DNA of 64,000 nucleotides, taken from positions 1-64,000 of the forward strand of contig JAFQVY010000018.1 in NCBI GenBank assembly GCA_017407755.1, given 5' to 3'. Positions 24,994 through 37,585 of the stretch are shown in pieces. The DNA is from Clostridia bacterium. GTDB taxonomy: Bacteria; Bacillota; Clostridia; Oscillospirales; Acutalibacteraceae. The translations under genes and the position numbers were made by a program. How positions within the stretch are numbered: the first letter of the stretch is position 1; each line of letters opens with the position of its first letter. The notes below the pieces were generated by a model, which saw only the letters and a program-made list of their open reading frames with translations, did not search any database and was not told where the DNA came from.

Positions 24994-26313
24994 ATGGATT
25001 CTTTTAAAGACGCTTGGCTTATTGTAAGCGAATATTGCAGAACAAAAATTACTGATATAGCATATAAAACCTGGATTGCCAGAATTAAACCTATTTCTCT
25101 TGATTATGAAAACGGCAAGGTGTATCTTTTGGTGCCCAATGATTTTCACCGTCAGACTTTGCTTAGAAACTACATTCCCCTTTTAAATGAAGCTTTTGAG
25201 GCTATTTTCAGCTCTACCTTTGAATTTTGCTTTGTAACAGAGGAGGAGCAGAAAAAAGAAGAGGAAGAAACAGGCGTTGAGGTTATTAATTCCGATTATG
25301 AATACACCTTTGAAAACTTTATCGTAGGCTCTTCAAATAAATTTGCCCACGCCGCATCTTTGGCAGTTGCGGCAAACCCTGCAGGAGCATATAACCCTCT
25401 GTTTTTATACGGCAACTCAGGTCTTGGCAAAACTCACCTGCTTTATGCTATCGGCAACGATATTAAAAAAGCTAACCCCGATATGAAAATTATCTATGTA
25501 AAGGGCGACGATTTTACCAACGAGCTTATCGAAGCTATCCGCCAGAATACTACAATGGAATTTCGTCATAAATACAGACAGGCTGACGTGCTTTTGGTGG
25601 ACGACGTTCAGTTTATCGGCGGCAGAGAAGCTACTCAGGAGGAATTCTTCCACACCTTCAACACACTTTTTGAAGGCAAAAAGCAGATTGTCCTCACCTC
25701 TGACCGTCCTCCAAAGGACATCAACGTTTTAGAGGAAAGACTTCGCTCACGCTTTGAGTGGGGACTTTTAGCCGACGTTCAGCCTCCCGATATGGAAACA
25801 CGAATTGCAATTATCAAGCGTAAGGCTGAACACCTTGACTTACCTCTTTCAAACGAAGTTGCTGAATTTATTGCCCAGAAACTTAAAAATAATATCCGCC
25901 AGTTAGAGGGTACCGTCAAAAAGCTTAAGGCACGCTTTATGCTTAATAACGAAAAACCTACAATTTTAATTGTTTCTGAGGTTATAAGCGATATTTTAAA
26001 CAACAACGTTTCCCCTGAACATACAATTGAGAAGATTGTAGAGGAAGTTGCCAGAACCTTTGGTGTTACTCCTGATGATATAACATCTCAGAAGAGCAGG
26101 AAGGCTTCAATCAACCACCCAAGACACATTGCTATTTATATTTCCCGTGAGCTTACAACGCTTACAATGGAGCAGATAGGTGAAAAATTCGGCGGCAAGC
26201 ATTATTCAACCATTGTTTATACAGTTCAGCAGATGGAAAAGAAAATGCAGACCGACTCAAAGCTTAAAGAGACAGTTCAGGATATTATGAAAAATATCCG
26301 CGGTGACCGTTAA
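24994..26313 (+). CDS. dnaA: Chromosomal replication initiator protein DnaA
   Basis: A 439-residue initiator. Domain I (1-85) is followed by a short acidic domain II linker. The AAA+ domain III has Walker A GNSGLGKTHLLYAIG (about 140-154), Walker B VLLVDDVQFIGG and sensor/arginine finger LRSRFEWGL. Domain IV ends with the DNA-binding signature ELTTLTMEQIGEKFGGKHYSTIVY. AAAGGAGGA lies 9 bases before the ATG. It is the first gene of the right arm, on its own promoter, 307 bases before dnaN. Confidence 0.99.
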   Translation: MDSFKDAWLIVSEYCRTKITDIAYKTWIARIKPISLDYENGKVYLLVPNDFHRQTLLRNYIPLLNEAFEAIFSSTFEFCFVTEEEQKKEEEETGVEVINSDYEYTFENFIVGSSNKFAHAASLAVAANPAGAYNPLFLYGNSGLGKTHLLYAIGNDIKKANPDMKIIYVKGDDFTNELIEAIRQNTTMEFRHKYRQADVLLVDDVQFIGGREATQEEFFHTFNTLFEGKKQIVLTSDRPPKDINVLEERLRSRFEWGLLADVQPPDMETRIAIIKRKAEHLDLPLSNEVAEFIAQKLKNNIRQLEGTVKKLKARFMLNNEKPTILIVSEVISDILNNNVSPEHTIEKIVEEVARTFGVTPDDITSQKSRKASINHPRHIAIYISRELTTLTMEQIGEKFGGKHYSTIVYTVQQMEKKMQTDSKLKETVQDIMKNIRGDR

Positions 26314-26620
26314 CCGTTAGCCACGGTAGGCAATTCGCCTTTGGACAGGTTCATATAGAAAAAATCTTTCATTAACGGCGGGTTGGTTTTTAACTTTTTC
26401 ACACTCATTAACATCACAGATTTCAACATTTCATAAATACCATAAACTGGCAAAATAAATATGTTGGAAAGTCTCTTGTTTTTAACAATAGAGTAAGGAT
26501 ATTAAAACCCACATAAAACCTGAGAAAAATAAGGTTTTAAACAATTCCTTGCTGCCTAATACTACTACTATTTTAATATAATCATATCATTTCAATTCTT
26601 TTATAGAAAGGACATTTCAG
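26314..26620. other. dnaA-dnaN intergenic region with DnaA-trio-like element (candidate unwinding site)
   Basis: A GC cluster GCTGCC (26551-26556) is followed by TAATACTACTACTATTTT (26557-26574). This is three ACT repeats in the form of the DnaA-trio element that lets DnaA strand-separate DNA in Bacillus. Nearby degenerate boxes are TTTTTCACA (26395-26403) and TTTTAAACA (26535-26543), the second one mismatch from TTWTNCACA. No perfect DnaA box is present. A TATAAT at 26577-26582 may be the dnaN -10. The assignment as unwinding site is inference from context and motif. Confidence 0.6.
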
Positions 26621-27727
26621 ATGAAATTTACATGTATCCGTTCTGAGCTTTCCGAAGCTCTTCAAAATGTACAGAGAGCTGTTTCAACCAAAGCAACCTT
26701 GCCTGCTCTTGAGGGTATTCTTATTAAAGCTTATGACAATAAGCTTACACTAACAGGCTACGACCTTGAAATAGGTATTACCACCACAATTGACGCTACT
26801 ATTTCTGAGCAGGGCGAAATTGTTGTAGGTGCAAAGCTTTTTTCTGATATTGTAAGAAAATTACCCGAAGAAATTGCAAGCTTTGAAAGCGACGAGCGTT
26901 ATATTTTCTACATTAATTCAGGTAACGCCGATTATCAGATTATCGGTATGTCATCAATTGAATATCCCGACATTCCTACTTTTGAAAGCACCGACGAAAT
27001 TTCTCTTGAAGCAGGCGTATTAAAAAATATGATTCGCCAGACAATTTATGCGGTTTCTGACAATATGGCGAAGCCCATTTATACAGGCTCTTTATACGAA
27101 ATCAAGGATAATATTTTAAGAATTGTTGCTATTGACGGCTACAGAATGGCAATAAGAAAAGAAAATATTGTTGCAGAGCGTAACACCCAGTTTATTGTTC
27201 CCGGCAAAATCCAGATGGAAATTTTAAAGCTTATTGACTCTGACGAGGAAAAGATAAATATTATTGTAGGTCAGCGTCACGTTCTCTTTACTGTCGGCAC
27301 ATATTCAGTTATTTCCCGTCTTATTGAGGGCACTTTCCTTGATTATGCCACAACAATCCCCAAAGATAAAAATACAGAGGTAAGAATAAACACAAGAAAG
27401 CTTATAAGCTCTGTTGAAAGAATGAGTCTCTTAACAAGTGAGAGAATTCAGTCTCCTGTTAAATGTTCAATAGGAAAAGACGAAATTAAACTTACCTGCA
27501 AAACTTCTGTAGGCAGAGCTTCCGATTCTTTACAGGTTGGCACAGTTGGCAGTGAAGTTGAAATCGGCTTTAACAACCGTTATCTTTTAGATGCACTTAA
27601 AAATAGTGAGTGCGACGAGGTTATGCTTATTTTAAACGGCAGTCTTACTCCTATGATTGTAAGTCCTGTTGAGGGTGATAGCTTTACATTCCTTGTTGTG
27701 CCTATGAGGATTAACGATGAGAACTGA
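26621..27727 (+). CDS. dnaN: DNA polymerase III beta subunit (sliding clamp)
   Basis: A 368-residue ring protein with three clamp domains. The start [37 protein letters not shown] and the C-terminal VVPMRI motif are family hallmarks. It tethers polymerase to DNA. AGAAAGGA precedes the ATG. Its 3' end overlaps yaaA by 11 bases. Confidence 0.98.
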   Translation: MKFTCIRSELSEALQNVQRAVSTKATLPALEGILIKAYDNKLTLTGYDLEIGITTTIDATISEQGEIVVGAKLFSDIVRKLPEEIASFESDERYIFYINSGNADYQIIGMSSIEYPDIPTFESTDEISLEAGVLKNMIRQTIYAVSDNMAKPIYTGSLYEIKDNILRIVAIDGYRMAIRKENIVAERNTQFIVPGKIQMEILKLIDSDEEKINIIVGQRHVLFTVGTYSVISRLIEGTFLDYATTIPKDKNTEVRINTRKLISSVERMSLLTSERIQSPVKCSIGKDEIKLTCKTSVGRASDSLQVGTVGSEVEIGFNNRYLLDALKNSECDEVMLILNGSLTPMIVSPVEGDSFTFLVVPMRINDEN

Positions 27728-27935
27728 AAAAATAACAATTGACACCGAGTTTATAAGACTTGACAATCTTTTGAAATATGCAGGCTGTGTAGATACAGGC
27801 GGCGCGGCAAAGTTTCTTATACAGGACGGTCAAGTTTTGGTAAACGGCGAGGTTTGCACTATGCGCGGTAAAAAAATGCGTAAAGGCGACAAAGCACAGA
27901 TTGAGGATTTTTTAATTGAGGTGGACACTCTTTGA
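27717..27935 (+). CDS. yaaA: S4-domain RNA-binding protein YaaA/RlbA
   Basis: A 72-residue S4 domain protein ([35 protein letters not shown]) in its standard place between dnaN and recF. In Bacillus it is thought to assist ribosome assembly. It begins inside dnaN (translational coupling) and its stop overlaps the TTG of recF. Confidence 0.93.
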   Translation: MRTEKITIDTEFIRLDNLLKYAGCVDTGGAAKFLIQDGQVLVNGEVCTMRGKKMRKGDKAQIEDFLIEVDTL

Positions 27936-29032
27936 AGGTAAATGCCCTTGAATTTGTAAATTACAGAAATCTTTCAGACAACAGAATAGAACCTGCAGAA
28001 AAGGTAAATGTAATTTACGGCTTGAATGCACAGGGCAAGACAAATTTACTTGAAGCCGTTTGGCTCTTTTCGGGAGGGCATTCCTTCAGAGGTTCAAAGG
28101 ACAGCGAGTTTATTAATTTTTCAAAAAATAATGCAAGGCTTTTTATGAGCTTTTTTGCAGGCAATCGTGACCAGAAGGCTGAGATTATTTATCAGGGCAG
28201 TAAAAAAGAGGTTATAATAAACGGCGTTAAGAAAAGCTCTGCGGCATTTCTTTCTCAGCATTTTTCGTCTGTTGTGTTTTCCCCGGAGCACCTTACTTTA
28301 ATAAAAAACGGCCCCTCATTAAGGCGAAAATTTATTGACGGCTCTATTTGCCAGCAAGATTTGCGATATGCGGTCAGGCTTAATAAATATAATCAGACCT
28401 TACAGCAGAGAAATGCACTTTTAAAAGAAATTTTAAAGCACAAGGAGCTTAAGGACACCTTAGAAATCTGGGACGAAGTGCTTATTGAATTAGGTACCGA
28501 GATTATTTTAAAAAGGCTTGAATTTTTAGAAAACTTAAAAATAAGTGCAAAAGAGCTTCACAAGGGTATTTCCTCAGGTAAAGAGGATTTGGATATTAAA
28601 TATATTTCAAGTGCTATAAAAAATGAAGAAAACTTAAGTAAATGTGATATTGAGTGCCTTTTAAGAAAAGAGTTTAAAAGACTCAGGCGTGAGGATATTT
28701 ACCTTGGAGTTACCAATGCAGGCCCTCACCGAGATGACCTTGAGTTTTTTATAAATTCAAAAAGCGCAAGGCGGTTTGGCTCACAGGGTCAGCAAAGGAG
28801 CATTGTGCTTTCTCTTAAGCTTTCTGAGGCAAGACTTATGAAAGAGGCTTTTGAAGAGCCTCCCGTGGTGCTTTTAGATGACGTTATGAGCGAGCTTGAC
28901 CAGAAAAGGCAGGATTTTTTACTTGAAAATACCGAAGAAAATCAGGTTTTCATAACCTGTTGCGAACCTTTAAGCTCAGAGCGGCTTAAAAATGCAAAGC
29001 TTTTTGAAGTATGCGAAGGAGTGGTAAGTTGA
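27932..29032 (+). CDS. recF: DNA replication and repair protein RecF
   Basis: A 366-residue SMC-like ATPase that helps RecA load at gaps. Walker A is [15 protein letters not shown] (about 30-44), the ABC-type signature is [16 protein letters not shown], and Walker B is [12 protein letters not shown]. The start is a TTG at 27932 that overlaps the yaaA stop (TTGA), with GAGGTGG upstream, so coupling is likely. The stop overlaps the remB ATG by one base. Confidence 0.97.
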   Translation: MKVNALEFVNYRNLSDNRIEPAEKVNVIYGLNAQGKTNLLEAVWLFSGGHSFRGSKDSEFINFSKNNARLFMSFFAGNRDQKAEIIYQGSKKEVIINGVKKSSAAFLSQHFSSVVFSPEHLTLIKNGPSLRRKFIDGSICQQDLRYAVRLNKYNQTLQQRNALLKEILKHKELKDTLEIWDEVLIELGTEIILKRLEFLENLKISAKELHKGISSGKEDLDIKYISSAIKNEENLSKCDIECLLRKEFKRLRREDIYLGVTNAGPHRDDLEFFINSKSARRFGSQGQQRSIVLSLKLSEARLMKEAFEEPPVVLLDDVMSELDQKRQDFLLENTEENQVFITCCEPLSSERLKNAKLFEVCEGVVS

Positions 29033-29313
29033 TGCTTCTTCATTTAGGGCAGGACACGGTGGTAAACACCAAGGATATTGTGGCAATTTGCGACCTTGAT
29101 ACTTCGACTGTTTCACATAAAACAAGAGATTTTTTAAAAACTGCCACTCAGAAAGGACAGGTTGTGAACGTTTCTATGGAGCTTCCAAAGTCCTTTGTAA
29201 TTGTAGAAAACGGTGGTAAAACCACTGTATATATAAGCCAGCTTTCAAGCTCAACTCTTACAAAGAGAGCTGAAAGCAACCAATATTTAGACTCAAAAGA
29301 AGGGATTATATGA
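29032..29313 (+). CDS. remB: Extracellular matrix regulator RemB-like (DUF370)
   Basis: A 93-residue protein starting [19 protein letters not shown], the DUF370/RemB signature, located directly after recF as in Bacillus (YaaB). In Bacillus RemA/RemB control biofilm matrix genes; here the role is inferred by homology and position. The start ATG overlaps the recF stop (TGATG) and follows AAGGAGTGG. Confidence 0.88.
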   Translation: MLLHLGQDTVVNTKDIVAICDLDTSTVSHKTRDFLKTATQKGQVVNVSMELPKSFVIVENGGKTTVYISQLSSSTLTKRAESNQYLDSKEGII

Positions 29314-30107
29314 AAGCAAAATGTCCGTATTGCGGCAGAAAAATTACATACGCCGTAAGGTTTATGGAAAGAGGCGAAGGTGAGCATTACTGCAAATCCT
29401 GCAAAAAGCCTTCTGACATTGTACAGAATAAAAATATATGGCTTTTGTTTGCCGGCTCAATTATTTTATCTTTGCTGGTGCTGTTTTTTTATTTGATATT
29501 TGCAAATGCGGCTCAGCATGATTACAACGAAAACGGAAGCTACGCCTTTTTGGTGGCAATGTTTTTCGGTAAATTCAAAACCTTTAAGTGGATATTTTGG
29601 GAGATTTTACCTTATTTGGTATTTTTGTTTGTTTCCCCCTTATTCATAAACTATCAGATGCAGAAAAAATACGCCTACTCAACTGCAGATAAGCTTGACC
29701 TTGACGAGGAATTTTTACCTCCCGTAAAAAGCGATATACCTGCAACAGGCTCAACCAAGGTGCTTCCGAAGGTTGGAGTTTCAAAAGTTGAGGACGATTT
29801 TGATTTTGAGGAAATTTCAAGCAGTTCAAATAAAGTAAGCGATACACGAAGCTTTAATTTAAAAGAAGCTTTAACGGAAATTGACCCTGAAAGCTATGTA
29901 AAATCTGCTTCGGCAGGAATTGATGCCCCTCTTAAAAAAGTAGAAAGAGTAAAGCCTCAGGAAGTAAAAATTTCAAACGAGCCACAGGAGCTTTACAGAG
30001 TTAAGCTTTTGAGAGAACAAGAGCAAAAAAAGCGTGAGCTTCAGGCTGAGGCTAAAAACATAGATAAAGCTATGGATAAAAACTATTCGGCAAACAGGAA
30101 GTTTTAA
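29310..30107 (+). CDS. Zinc-ribbon protein with two membrane segments, unknown
   Basis: A 265-residue protein. The N-terminal zinc ribbon has C5-P-Y-C8 and C28-K-S-C31. Hydrophobic helices follow near 44-67 and 93-116, then a long charged and probably disordered C-terminal tail (120-265) ending in a Lys/Glu-rich helix. No enzyme motif is seen. It starts by a 4-base ATGA overlap with remB and precedes gyrB by 31 bases, so it belongs to the recF-gyrAB transcript. A gene of this type between remB and gyrB is not part of the Bacillus arrangement. Function unknown. Confidence 0.8.
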   Translation: MKAKCPYCGRKITYAVRFMERGEGEHYCKSCKKPSDIVQNKNIWLLFAGSIILSLLVLFFYLIFANAAQHDYNENGSYAFLVAMFFGKFKTFKWIFWEILPYLVFLFVSPLFINYQMQKKYAYSTADKLDLDEEFLPPVKSDIPATGSTKVLPKVGVSKVEDDFDFEEISSSSNKVSDTRSFNLKEALTEIDPESYVKSASAGIDAPLKKVERVKPQEVKISNEPQELYRVKLLREQEQKKRELQAEAKNIDKAMDKNYSANRKF

Positions 30108-30132
30108 TTGCATAATTGATACGGAGGATTAA

Positions 30133-32091
<1,959 letters not shown>

Positions 32092-32112
32092 TTGAATGGA
32101 GTGTGACTTAAG

Positions 32113-34653
32113 ATGGATAATGAAAATATGATGAATATTGAGCCTACTGTTGAAGAAACAGCTTCAGGCGGCAGACTTATAAACGTAGACGTTAACAGAG
32201 AAATGAGGCAGTCCTTCCTTGACTACTCTATGTCTGTTATTGTTTCCCGTGCTCTTCCCGATGTTCGCGACGGCTTAAAGCCTGTTCACAGACGTATTCT
32301 TTACACAATGTATGAAAAGGGCTTGGCCCCTGAGAAGGCTTACCGTAAATGTGCGGATACTGTCGGTTCGGTGCTGGGTTCTTACCACCCCCACGGTGAC
32401 GCCTCTGTTTACGATGCAATGGTAAGACTTGCACAGGATTTTTCAATGAGATATATGCTTGTTGACGGCCACGGTAACTTCGGTTCTGTTGACGGCGACC
32501 CTCCTGCTGCTTACCGATACACCGAGTCAAGAATGAGCAAAATTTCAACGGAAATGCTTGCTGATATCGACAAGGACACCGTTGATTTTATGCCAAACTT
32601 TGACGACCGCTTGGAAGAACCCACTGTTTTACCTTCACGTTTTCCTAACCTTTTGGTAAACGGTTCCGGCGGTATTGCCGTTGGTATGACAACCAACATT
32701 CCCCCTCATAATCTTGGCGAAACCATTGATGCAATGTGTCTGCTTATTGATAATCCTGAGGCAGAGGTTGCTGAGCTTATGGAAGTTTTGCCCGGCCCTG
32801 ATTTTCCCACAGGCGGTATTATTATGGGCAGAAGCGGTATTCGTGCCGCTTATGCCACAGGTAAGGGCAAGATTGTTGTTCGTGCTAAAACAGAAATTGT
32901 TGAGGCTAAAAACGGCAGATTCAAGATTATTGTAACCGAGCTTCCTTATCAGGTTAATAAGGCAAGGCTTATTTCAAATATTGCTGACCTTGTAAACGAC
33001 AAGAGGATTGAGGGTATTTCCAATATCGAAGACCACTCCGACAGAAACGGTATGCACATCGAAATTGACGTTAAGCGTGACGCTTCTCCTCAGGTTGTTT
33101 TAAATCAGCTTTTCACCTATACGGCATTGCAGTCTACCTTCGGTGCAATTATGCTTGCTATTGTTGGTGGCGAGCCTAAAACCCTTACTTTAAAAGAAAT
33201 TTTACAGCATTACATTGATTTCCAGGTTGAGGTTATTACAAGAAGAACTCAGTTTGACCTTAATAAAGCTCAGGAAAGAATGCATATTTTAGAGGGCTTA
33301 AAGATTGCCCTTGACAACATCGACGACATCATTGCTACAATTAAAGCAAGCAAGGATACTGCCGATGCTGTTAAAAATCTTATGGAAAAGTACGGCTTAA
33401 CCGATGTTCAGGCTCAGGCTATTGTGCAGATGCGTCTTCGTCAGCTTACAGGCTTGGAGCGTGAGAAGATTGAAAACGAAATTGCCGAGCTGAGAATTAA
33501 GATTGCCGACTTTATTGACATTTTAGGTAGTGAGCAGAGACGTCTTCAGATTGTTAAGGACGAGGCTATTGCTATCCGCAATAAATATGACGACCCCAGA
33601 CGTACAGAGATTTGTGCAATCAGCGGCGAGGTTGATATTGAGGACCTTATTCCTAAGGAAGAGTGTGTTGTTACTTATACAAGATACGGCTATATCAAGC
33701 GCCAGACGGTTGACACTTATAAGCTTCAGAACCGCGGCGGCAGAGGTGTAAGCGGTATGACACGCCGTGAGGAAGATTTTGCTTCCGAAATGTTTACCAC
33801 AGGCAGCCACGACTATATCCTCTTCTTCTCGGATATGGGCAGGGTTTACAGGCTTAAATGCTACGAAATTCCTGAGGGAAGCCGCCAGTCAAAGGGTATC
33901 AACATTGCAAACCTGCTTCCCATTGGCGGTGATGAGAAAATTACCGCTATGGTACGTATCCCCGAATTTGCTGAGGACCTTTATCTCAATATGGTTACAA
34001 AGAGGGGTATTATCAAGCGAATTTTACTCAGTGCTTACGATACAAACCGCAAGGGCGGACTTATAGCTCTTGAGCTTAACGAGGGCGACTCTCTTGTTGG
34101 CGTTCAGGTTACCGATGGTACAAAACAGCTTATGATTGCCACAAAGAAGGGTATGTCAATCCGCTTTGACGAGAACGACGTTCGTCCTATGGGCAGACAG
34201 GCTCGCGGTGTTAAGGCTCTTAAGCTTAAAGAAGCAGACGAGGTTGTAAGCCTTACAGTAGTTGGTGAGGACGCTTTGGTTCTTACAGTTTCAGAAACCG
34301 GCTTCGGCAGAATTTCACCTGCTGACAATTACCGACTCCAGTCCAGAGGCGGTAAGGGTATTACCAACTATCACACCGAAAAATACGGCGACGTTGCCGC
34401 AGTTAAGACAATTGACCTTTCAGAAGACATTATTATGGTAAATGCCGACGGCGTAATTATCCGTATTGCCGCAGAAAGCGTACGCGTTTGCGCAAGGCCT
34501 TCTAAGGGCGTTACCGTAATGAGAATTAAAGAGGGCAACAAGGTAGTTGCGGTAGTAAGTGCTCCTCACGAAGACAGCGCCGAGGTTATTACCGAAGTCC
34601 CCGACACCAGTGATGCAGACACCTCAGAGGCTGAAGCAGAAACAGAAGAATAA
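32113..34653 (+). CDS. gyrA: DNA gyrase subunit A
   Basis: An 846-residue breakage-reunion subunit. The winged-helix domain contains the quinolone region [19 protein letters not shown] (with S/A positions typical of sensitive types) and the catalytic tyrosine in [12 protein letters not shown] GyrA-box-like QxRGGRG motif ([10 protein letters not shown], near residue 540) and beta-pinwheel repeats follow. An acidic tail ends the protein. A strong terminator lies 18 bases downstream. Confidence 0.98.
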   Translation: MDNENMMNIEPTVEETASGGRLINVDVNREMRQSFLDYSMSVIVSRALPDVRDGLKPVHRRILYTMYEKGLAPEKAYRKCADTVGSVLGSYHPHGDASVYDAMVRLAQDFSMRYMLVDGHGNFGSVDGDPPAAYRYTESRMSKISTEMLADIDKDTVDFMPNFDDRLEEPTVLPSRFPNLLVNGSGGIAVGMTTNIPPHNLGETIDAMCLLIDNPEAEVAELMEVLPGPDFPTGGIIMGRSGIRAAYATGKGKIVVRAKTEIVEAKNGRFKIIVTELPYQVNKARLISNIADLVNDKRIEGISNIEDHSDRNGMHIEIDVKRDASPQVVLNQLFTYTALQSTFGAIMLAIVGGEPKTLTLKEILQHYIDFQVEVITRRTQFDLNKAQERMHILEGLKIALDNIDDIIATIKASKDTADAVKNLMEKYGLTDVQAQAIVQMRLRQLTGLEREKIENEIAELRIKIADFIDILGSEQRRLQIVKDEAIAIRNKYDDPRRTEICAISGEVDIEDLIPKEECVVTYTRYGYIKRQTVDTYKLQNRGGRGVSGMTRREEDFASEMFTTGSHDYILFFSDMGRVYRLKCYEIPEGSRQSKGINIANLLPIGGDEKITAMVRIPEFAEDLYLNMVTKRGIIKRILLSAYDTNRKGGLIALELNEGDSLVGVQVTDGTKQLMIATKKGMSIRFDENDVRPMGRQARGVKALKLKEADEVVSLTVVGEDALVLTVSETGFGRISPADNYRLQSRGGKGITNYHTEKYGDVAAVKTIDLSEDIIMVNADGVIIRIAAESVRVCARPSKGVTVMRIKEGNKVVAVVSAPHEDSAEVITEVPDTSDADTSEAEAETEE

Positions 34654-34670
34654 TTTTTATAAATAAGAAA

Positions 34671-34702
34671 GCTCCCGATTATTTAAAATCGGGAGTTTTT
34701 TT
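34671..34702 (+). terminator. Terminator of the gyrB-gyrA operon
   Basis: CTCCCGATT (34672-34680) and AATCGGGAG (34687-34695) are followed by seven T. Confidence 0.9.
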
Positions 34703-34714
34703 GCTGTAAAAATA

Positions 34715-35593
34715 TCAATCTTCAAATTTAAAGCCATCAAATTCAAAATCTTCGTAAGCTTCCAAAAGCATAGCGTATTTTTGTATCTCTGTTGCTTGGT
34801 GATAATCATTACCATCTATAGTTTCTATATCTAAATCAAGGTTGGTACGCTGTGACTCAAAATTTTTAATAGCATTGTCGTAGGTTTCTTTGTCCACTTC
34901 GCTTGTTTCATCAAGGTTAAATAGAGTAAAATACTCTTCTTTTTCTCCAGACTCTGAAACCTCAGCCTGGATTACTTCGTAGGCAAATAGAGGAGTTGCA
35001 CAAATTTTGCCGTCTTTATATGAATACTCTTCCTCACGGAAATAATCCATTCCGCCACCTGCGCGGATATAATCGCAGAAAATATACTCATAATTGCCTG
35101 TAGTATTATTTTTATAGAGTACAGGAGAGTCTTCAAAAAACAGGTCACATTGATTGTTTTCGTCTACAGACTCATCAAAAGGAATAAGCTCAACTGTAGT
35201 TTTGTCATCGCTGATTCTATAAAAGTTGTTTTTACTATATCTACCTGAACCATGAAATTCTGTTGCTATAAGTTCCAAAATTCCGTCAAAATCAAGGTCT
35301 AAGAATAGATAATAATATCCATCCATACTCATGCGAATACTATCAGGGTCAATCTGCCAAAAGGAATAATTCTGTTGATATATTTTTACTGCATCTTCAG
35401 GTTTAGCAGGATTTAATGTGCCTGCGTTAACAGAAGAAGTTGATGTTTCTGCGTGTGCTTCGGTTGCAACAGTAGTTGCAGTAGGTGAGTCGGTTTGCTG
35501 AGGCTTGGTGATATTATTTTTTTGGATAGTATCGCATCCGAAAAATGAAAGAATAAAAACAGCAGACAAACAGATTAATAATATTTTTTTCAT
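34715..35593 (-). CDS. Secreted lipoprotein with EF-hand-like motif, unknown
   Basis: A 292-residue protein. The signal peptide ends in a lipobox (F-F-G-C20), so it is predicted to be lipid-anchored at the cell surface. A Thr/Ser-rich linker (about 30-58) follows, then a compact domain that includes the calcium-loop-like DLDFDGILELI (about 103-113). That pattern is also seen in VCBS/FG-GAP-type repeats of similar Clostridia lipoproteins. Function unknown. It is low in GC, with its own promoter (35621-35649) and a head-on orientation to the fork. GAGGTG lies before the ATG. Confidence 0.8.
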   Translation of the reverse strand: MKKILLICLSAVFILSFFGCDTIQKNNITKPQQTDSPTATTVATEAHAETSTSSVNAGTLNPAKPEDAVKIYQQNYSFWQIDPDSIRMSMDGYYYLFLDLDFDGILELIATEFHGSGRYSKNNFYRISDDKTTVELIPFDESVDENNQCDLFFEDSPVLYKNNTTGNYEYIFCDYIRAGGGMDYFREEEYSYKDGKICATPLFAYEVIQAEVSESGEKEEYFTLFNLDETSEVDKETYDNAIKNFESQRTNLDLDIETIDGNDYHQATEIQKYAMLLEAYEDFEFDGFKFED

Positions 35594-35620
35594 AAAAACA
35601 CCTCTACATTTATTAATTTA

Positions 35621-35649
35621 AATATATATGAAAGAAAATGTATTTTCAA
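35621..35649 (-). promoter_or_regulatory. Promoter for the lipoprotein gene
   Basis: On the minus strand TTGAAA (35644-35649) and TATATT (35621-35626) are 17 bases apart, just after the terminator of the upstream LRR gene. Confidence 0.55.
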
Positions 35650-35672
35650 TAGAAAAAGTACAAAAATAATCA

Positions 35673-35703
35673 ACAAAAAAACCTTCCCGTTTTTGGGAAG
35701 GTT
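35673..35703 (-). terminator. Terminator of LRR-dockerin gene 35713-37563
   Basis: AACCTTCCC / GGGAAGGTT (35680-35703) with a 6-base loop is followed by T6 on the minus strand. Confidence 0.85.
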
Positions 35704-35712
35704 TTCTGTTTA

Positions 35713-37563
35713 TTAAAGCCATGCAAGCCATTTTTGAATATCGGTGGCGTCCTGAATGCTTACTTTGCCGTCCATATTATAATCGGCAAAGAAGAAAGCT
35801 TCTTCAGAAAGAGCAGAGATTTTTGCAAGGTGCTTCTGAATTGCGGTAGCGTCTCTTATGTTAAGCTTTTGGTCCATATTAACGTCCCCAAGCTCATATT
35901 CATACTCATAATCAGGGGCTTCCAGTTCAACGATTCCGTCAGAACAATAAGCATAAATTCCTTCCTTGTTTTCTTCGTGGTAGAGCTCTATGTTCATTTG
36001 CTTAAGTTCTTCAACTGTACCCGAAAAATTAACTGTTGTCAGCTTTTCGCAGAACAGGAAAGGCCAGAAGAAAGAAGCCTCGCAGGGACTCATATTTATT
36101 GTGGTAAGATTTTCGCAAGCTTCAACCACCGTATGATTAAGCTCTTTTACGGTGTCGGGGATTGTAAGCTCGGTTAGATAAGGGTTATCAATAAAGCACA
36201 GGCTGTTAAGGGCTTTTACATCAGAGGGAACAGTATACTGTGCACAGGTTTTTCCCATGGGGTAAAACTCAAGGGTGGTGCCGTTATTACTTAAAAGCAC
36301 ACCGTCTGCAGATGAATATGTTGTGTTTTCGGGGTGAACGTATATATTTTCAAGACAGGGTGCATCAAAATCGTAAACCGCAGAAATGTTTTTGCCCAGA
36401 GTCAGGTTCTTAAGGGTTGTATTTCCCGTAAGGGCACCGTAGCTGATGGTTTTAACATTATCAGGAACAACGTAGCTTTCCAAGTCTTTGTTGCAGGGGA
36501 TTCTTATTATCCCTATTGAGCCGTCAATAAAGGATTTTTCGAAAAGAACGTTGTTTTCAGCAAAGTACCATTTATTATTGCTGTCTACGGTAATTGTTTC
36601 AAGCTCAGGACAATTATAAATGGACATTATATAGTTAACAGAGGCAGGTATATGAAGACTTTTAATGCCTGTGCCGTCAAATACAGAGGAGCCTATAGAC
36701 GTAACGGTGTCTTTGATTTCAAAAGCTGTTACGGCACTGCAGCCAAAAAGCATTCCGTCAGGTAAATCGGTAACACTTTCGGGAACGTCAAGAGAAGTAA
36801 GGCTTGTGCAGTCAGCAAAGCAGTTTGAGCCTATAGTTTTAAGGGTAGATGGCAGAGAAACTTCCTTAAGGCTTGAGCAAGAGTAAAATGCACCGTATTC
36901 AATATTCTCAACACCTTCGGGAATAGTTACAGAGGTAAGACTGCAACAGGTAGAAAAAGCGTTGCTGTTAATAATTTTTAGGGAGTCGGGCAGCGTTAAA
37001 GATTTTACGGTGCTGTTGAAAAATGCACCTGTAGCAATGAGGGTTGTGCCCTCTTTTACGGTTACGCTTTCGCCTATGGTGCTACTGTCCGAACTAATAA
37101 GGTACTGACCCGCATAAAGCACGCCGTCTTCGTAATTTTCAGCAGCATAAGCAGTATCAAGCAGAATGTCCCAACCAATAAATGTAAGGGTTGAGGGCAG
37201 GTTGATTTCTGATAAATTTGTGCAGCCCTCAAAGGCGTTGCTGTCTACTGTCGCAACAGAAGCAGGAACGGTTACAGAGGTAATATTTTTGTTGTCTATA
37301 AATGCCATACTGCCCACAGCTTTAACAGGCAATCCGTCAATTTCTGAGGGGATTTCGACGTTTTTGTCGTTACCGGTGTAATTAATTATACAGATATATT
37401 GATACACATTATAATCGTCGTCGTAATCCGTTTCTACTTCGTATTCAAAGCCGTTGTAGGTTAGAATGTTAATTTCAGGACAAGCTGACACAAAGCCTGC
37501 AGAAAAGCTTGTCAAAAGTAAAGAAATTGCCAAAAGGCAGGTTAACAATCGGTTTCTGTTCAT
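35713..37563 (-). CDS. Secreted BspA-type LRR protein with dockerin (copy 2)
   Basis: A 616-residue exported protein. The signal peptide (1-27) is followed by LRR_5/BspA repeats throughout the middle (about 60-540; units such as CSSLKEVSLPSTLKTIGSNCF). A type I dockerin occupies the last 60 residues (DVNMDQKLNIRDAT, DYNMDGKVSIQDAT). The first calcium loop has Q where Gly is usual. The second loop is canonical. It ends in a Trp-rich LAWL tail unlike the other three dockerins. The probable role is cell-surface or cellulosome-type attachment; ligand unknown. AAAGGAGG lies 8 bases before the ATG. Confidence 0.9.
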   Translation of the reverse strand: MNRNRLLTCLLAISLLLTSFSAGFVSACPEINILTYNGFEYEVETDYDDDYNVYQYICIINYTGNDKNVEIPSEIDGLPVKAVGSMAFIDNKNITSVTVPASVATVDSNAFEGCTNLSEINLPSTLTFIGWDILLDTAYAAENYEDGVLYAGQYLISSDSSTIGESVTVKEGTTLIATGAFFNSTVKSLTLPDSLKIINSNAFSTCCSLTSVTIPEGVENIEYGAFYSCSSLKEVSLPSTLKTIGSNCFADCTSLTSLDVPESVTDLPDGMLFGCSAVTAFEIKDTVTSIGSSVFDGTGIKSLHIPASVNYIMSIYNCPELETITVDSNNKWYFAENNVLFEKSFIDGSIGIIRIPCNKDLESYVVPDNVKTISYGALTGNTTLKNLTLGKNISAVYDFDAPCLENIYVHPENTTYSSADGVLLSNNGTTLEFYPMGKTCAQYTVPSDVKALNSLCFIDNPYLTELTIPDTVKELNHTVVEACENLTTINMSPCEASFFWPFLFCEKLTTVNFSGTVEELKQMNIELYHEENKEGIYAYCSDGIVELEAPDYEYEYELGDVNMDQKLNIRDATAIQKHLAKISALSEEAFFFADYNMDGKVSIQDATDIQKWLAWL

Positions 37564-37585
37564 AAATATTCCTCCTTTAATATGT

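Noticed and set aside
29109..29124. parS-like TGTTTCACATAAAACA inside remB
   Set aside because: 14 of 16 bases match but both changes destroy the central CACGTG core; probably not bound by ParB.
34715..35593. Horizontal transfer of the lipoprotein gene because of its low GC
   Set aside because: Composition differs only mildly and no mobile-element trace flanks it; not enough to claim transfer.
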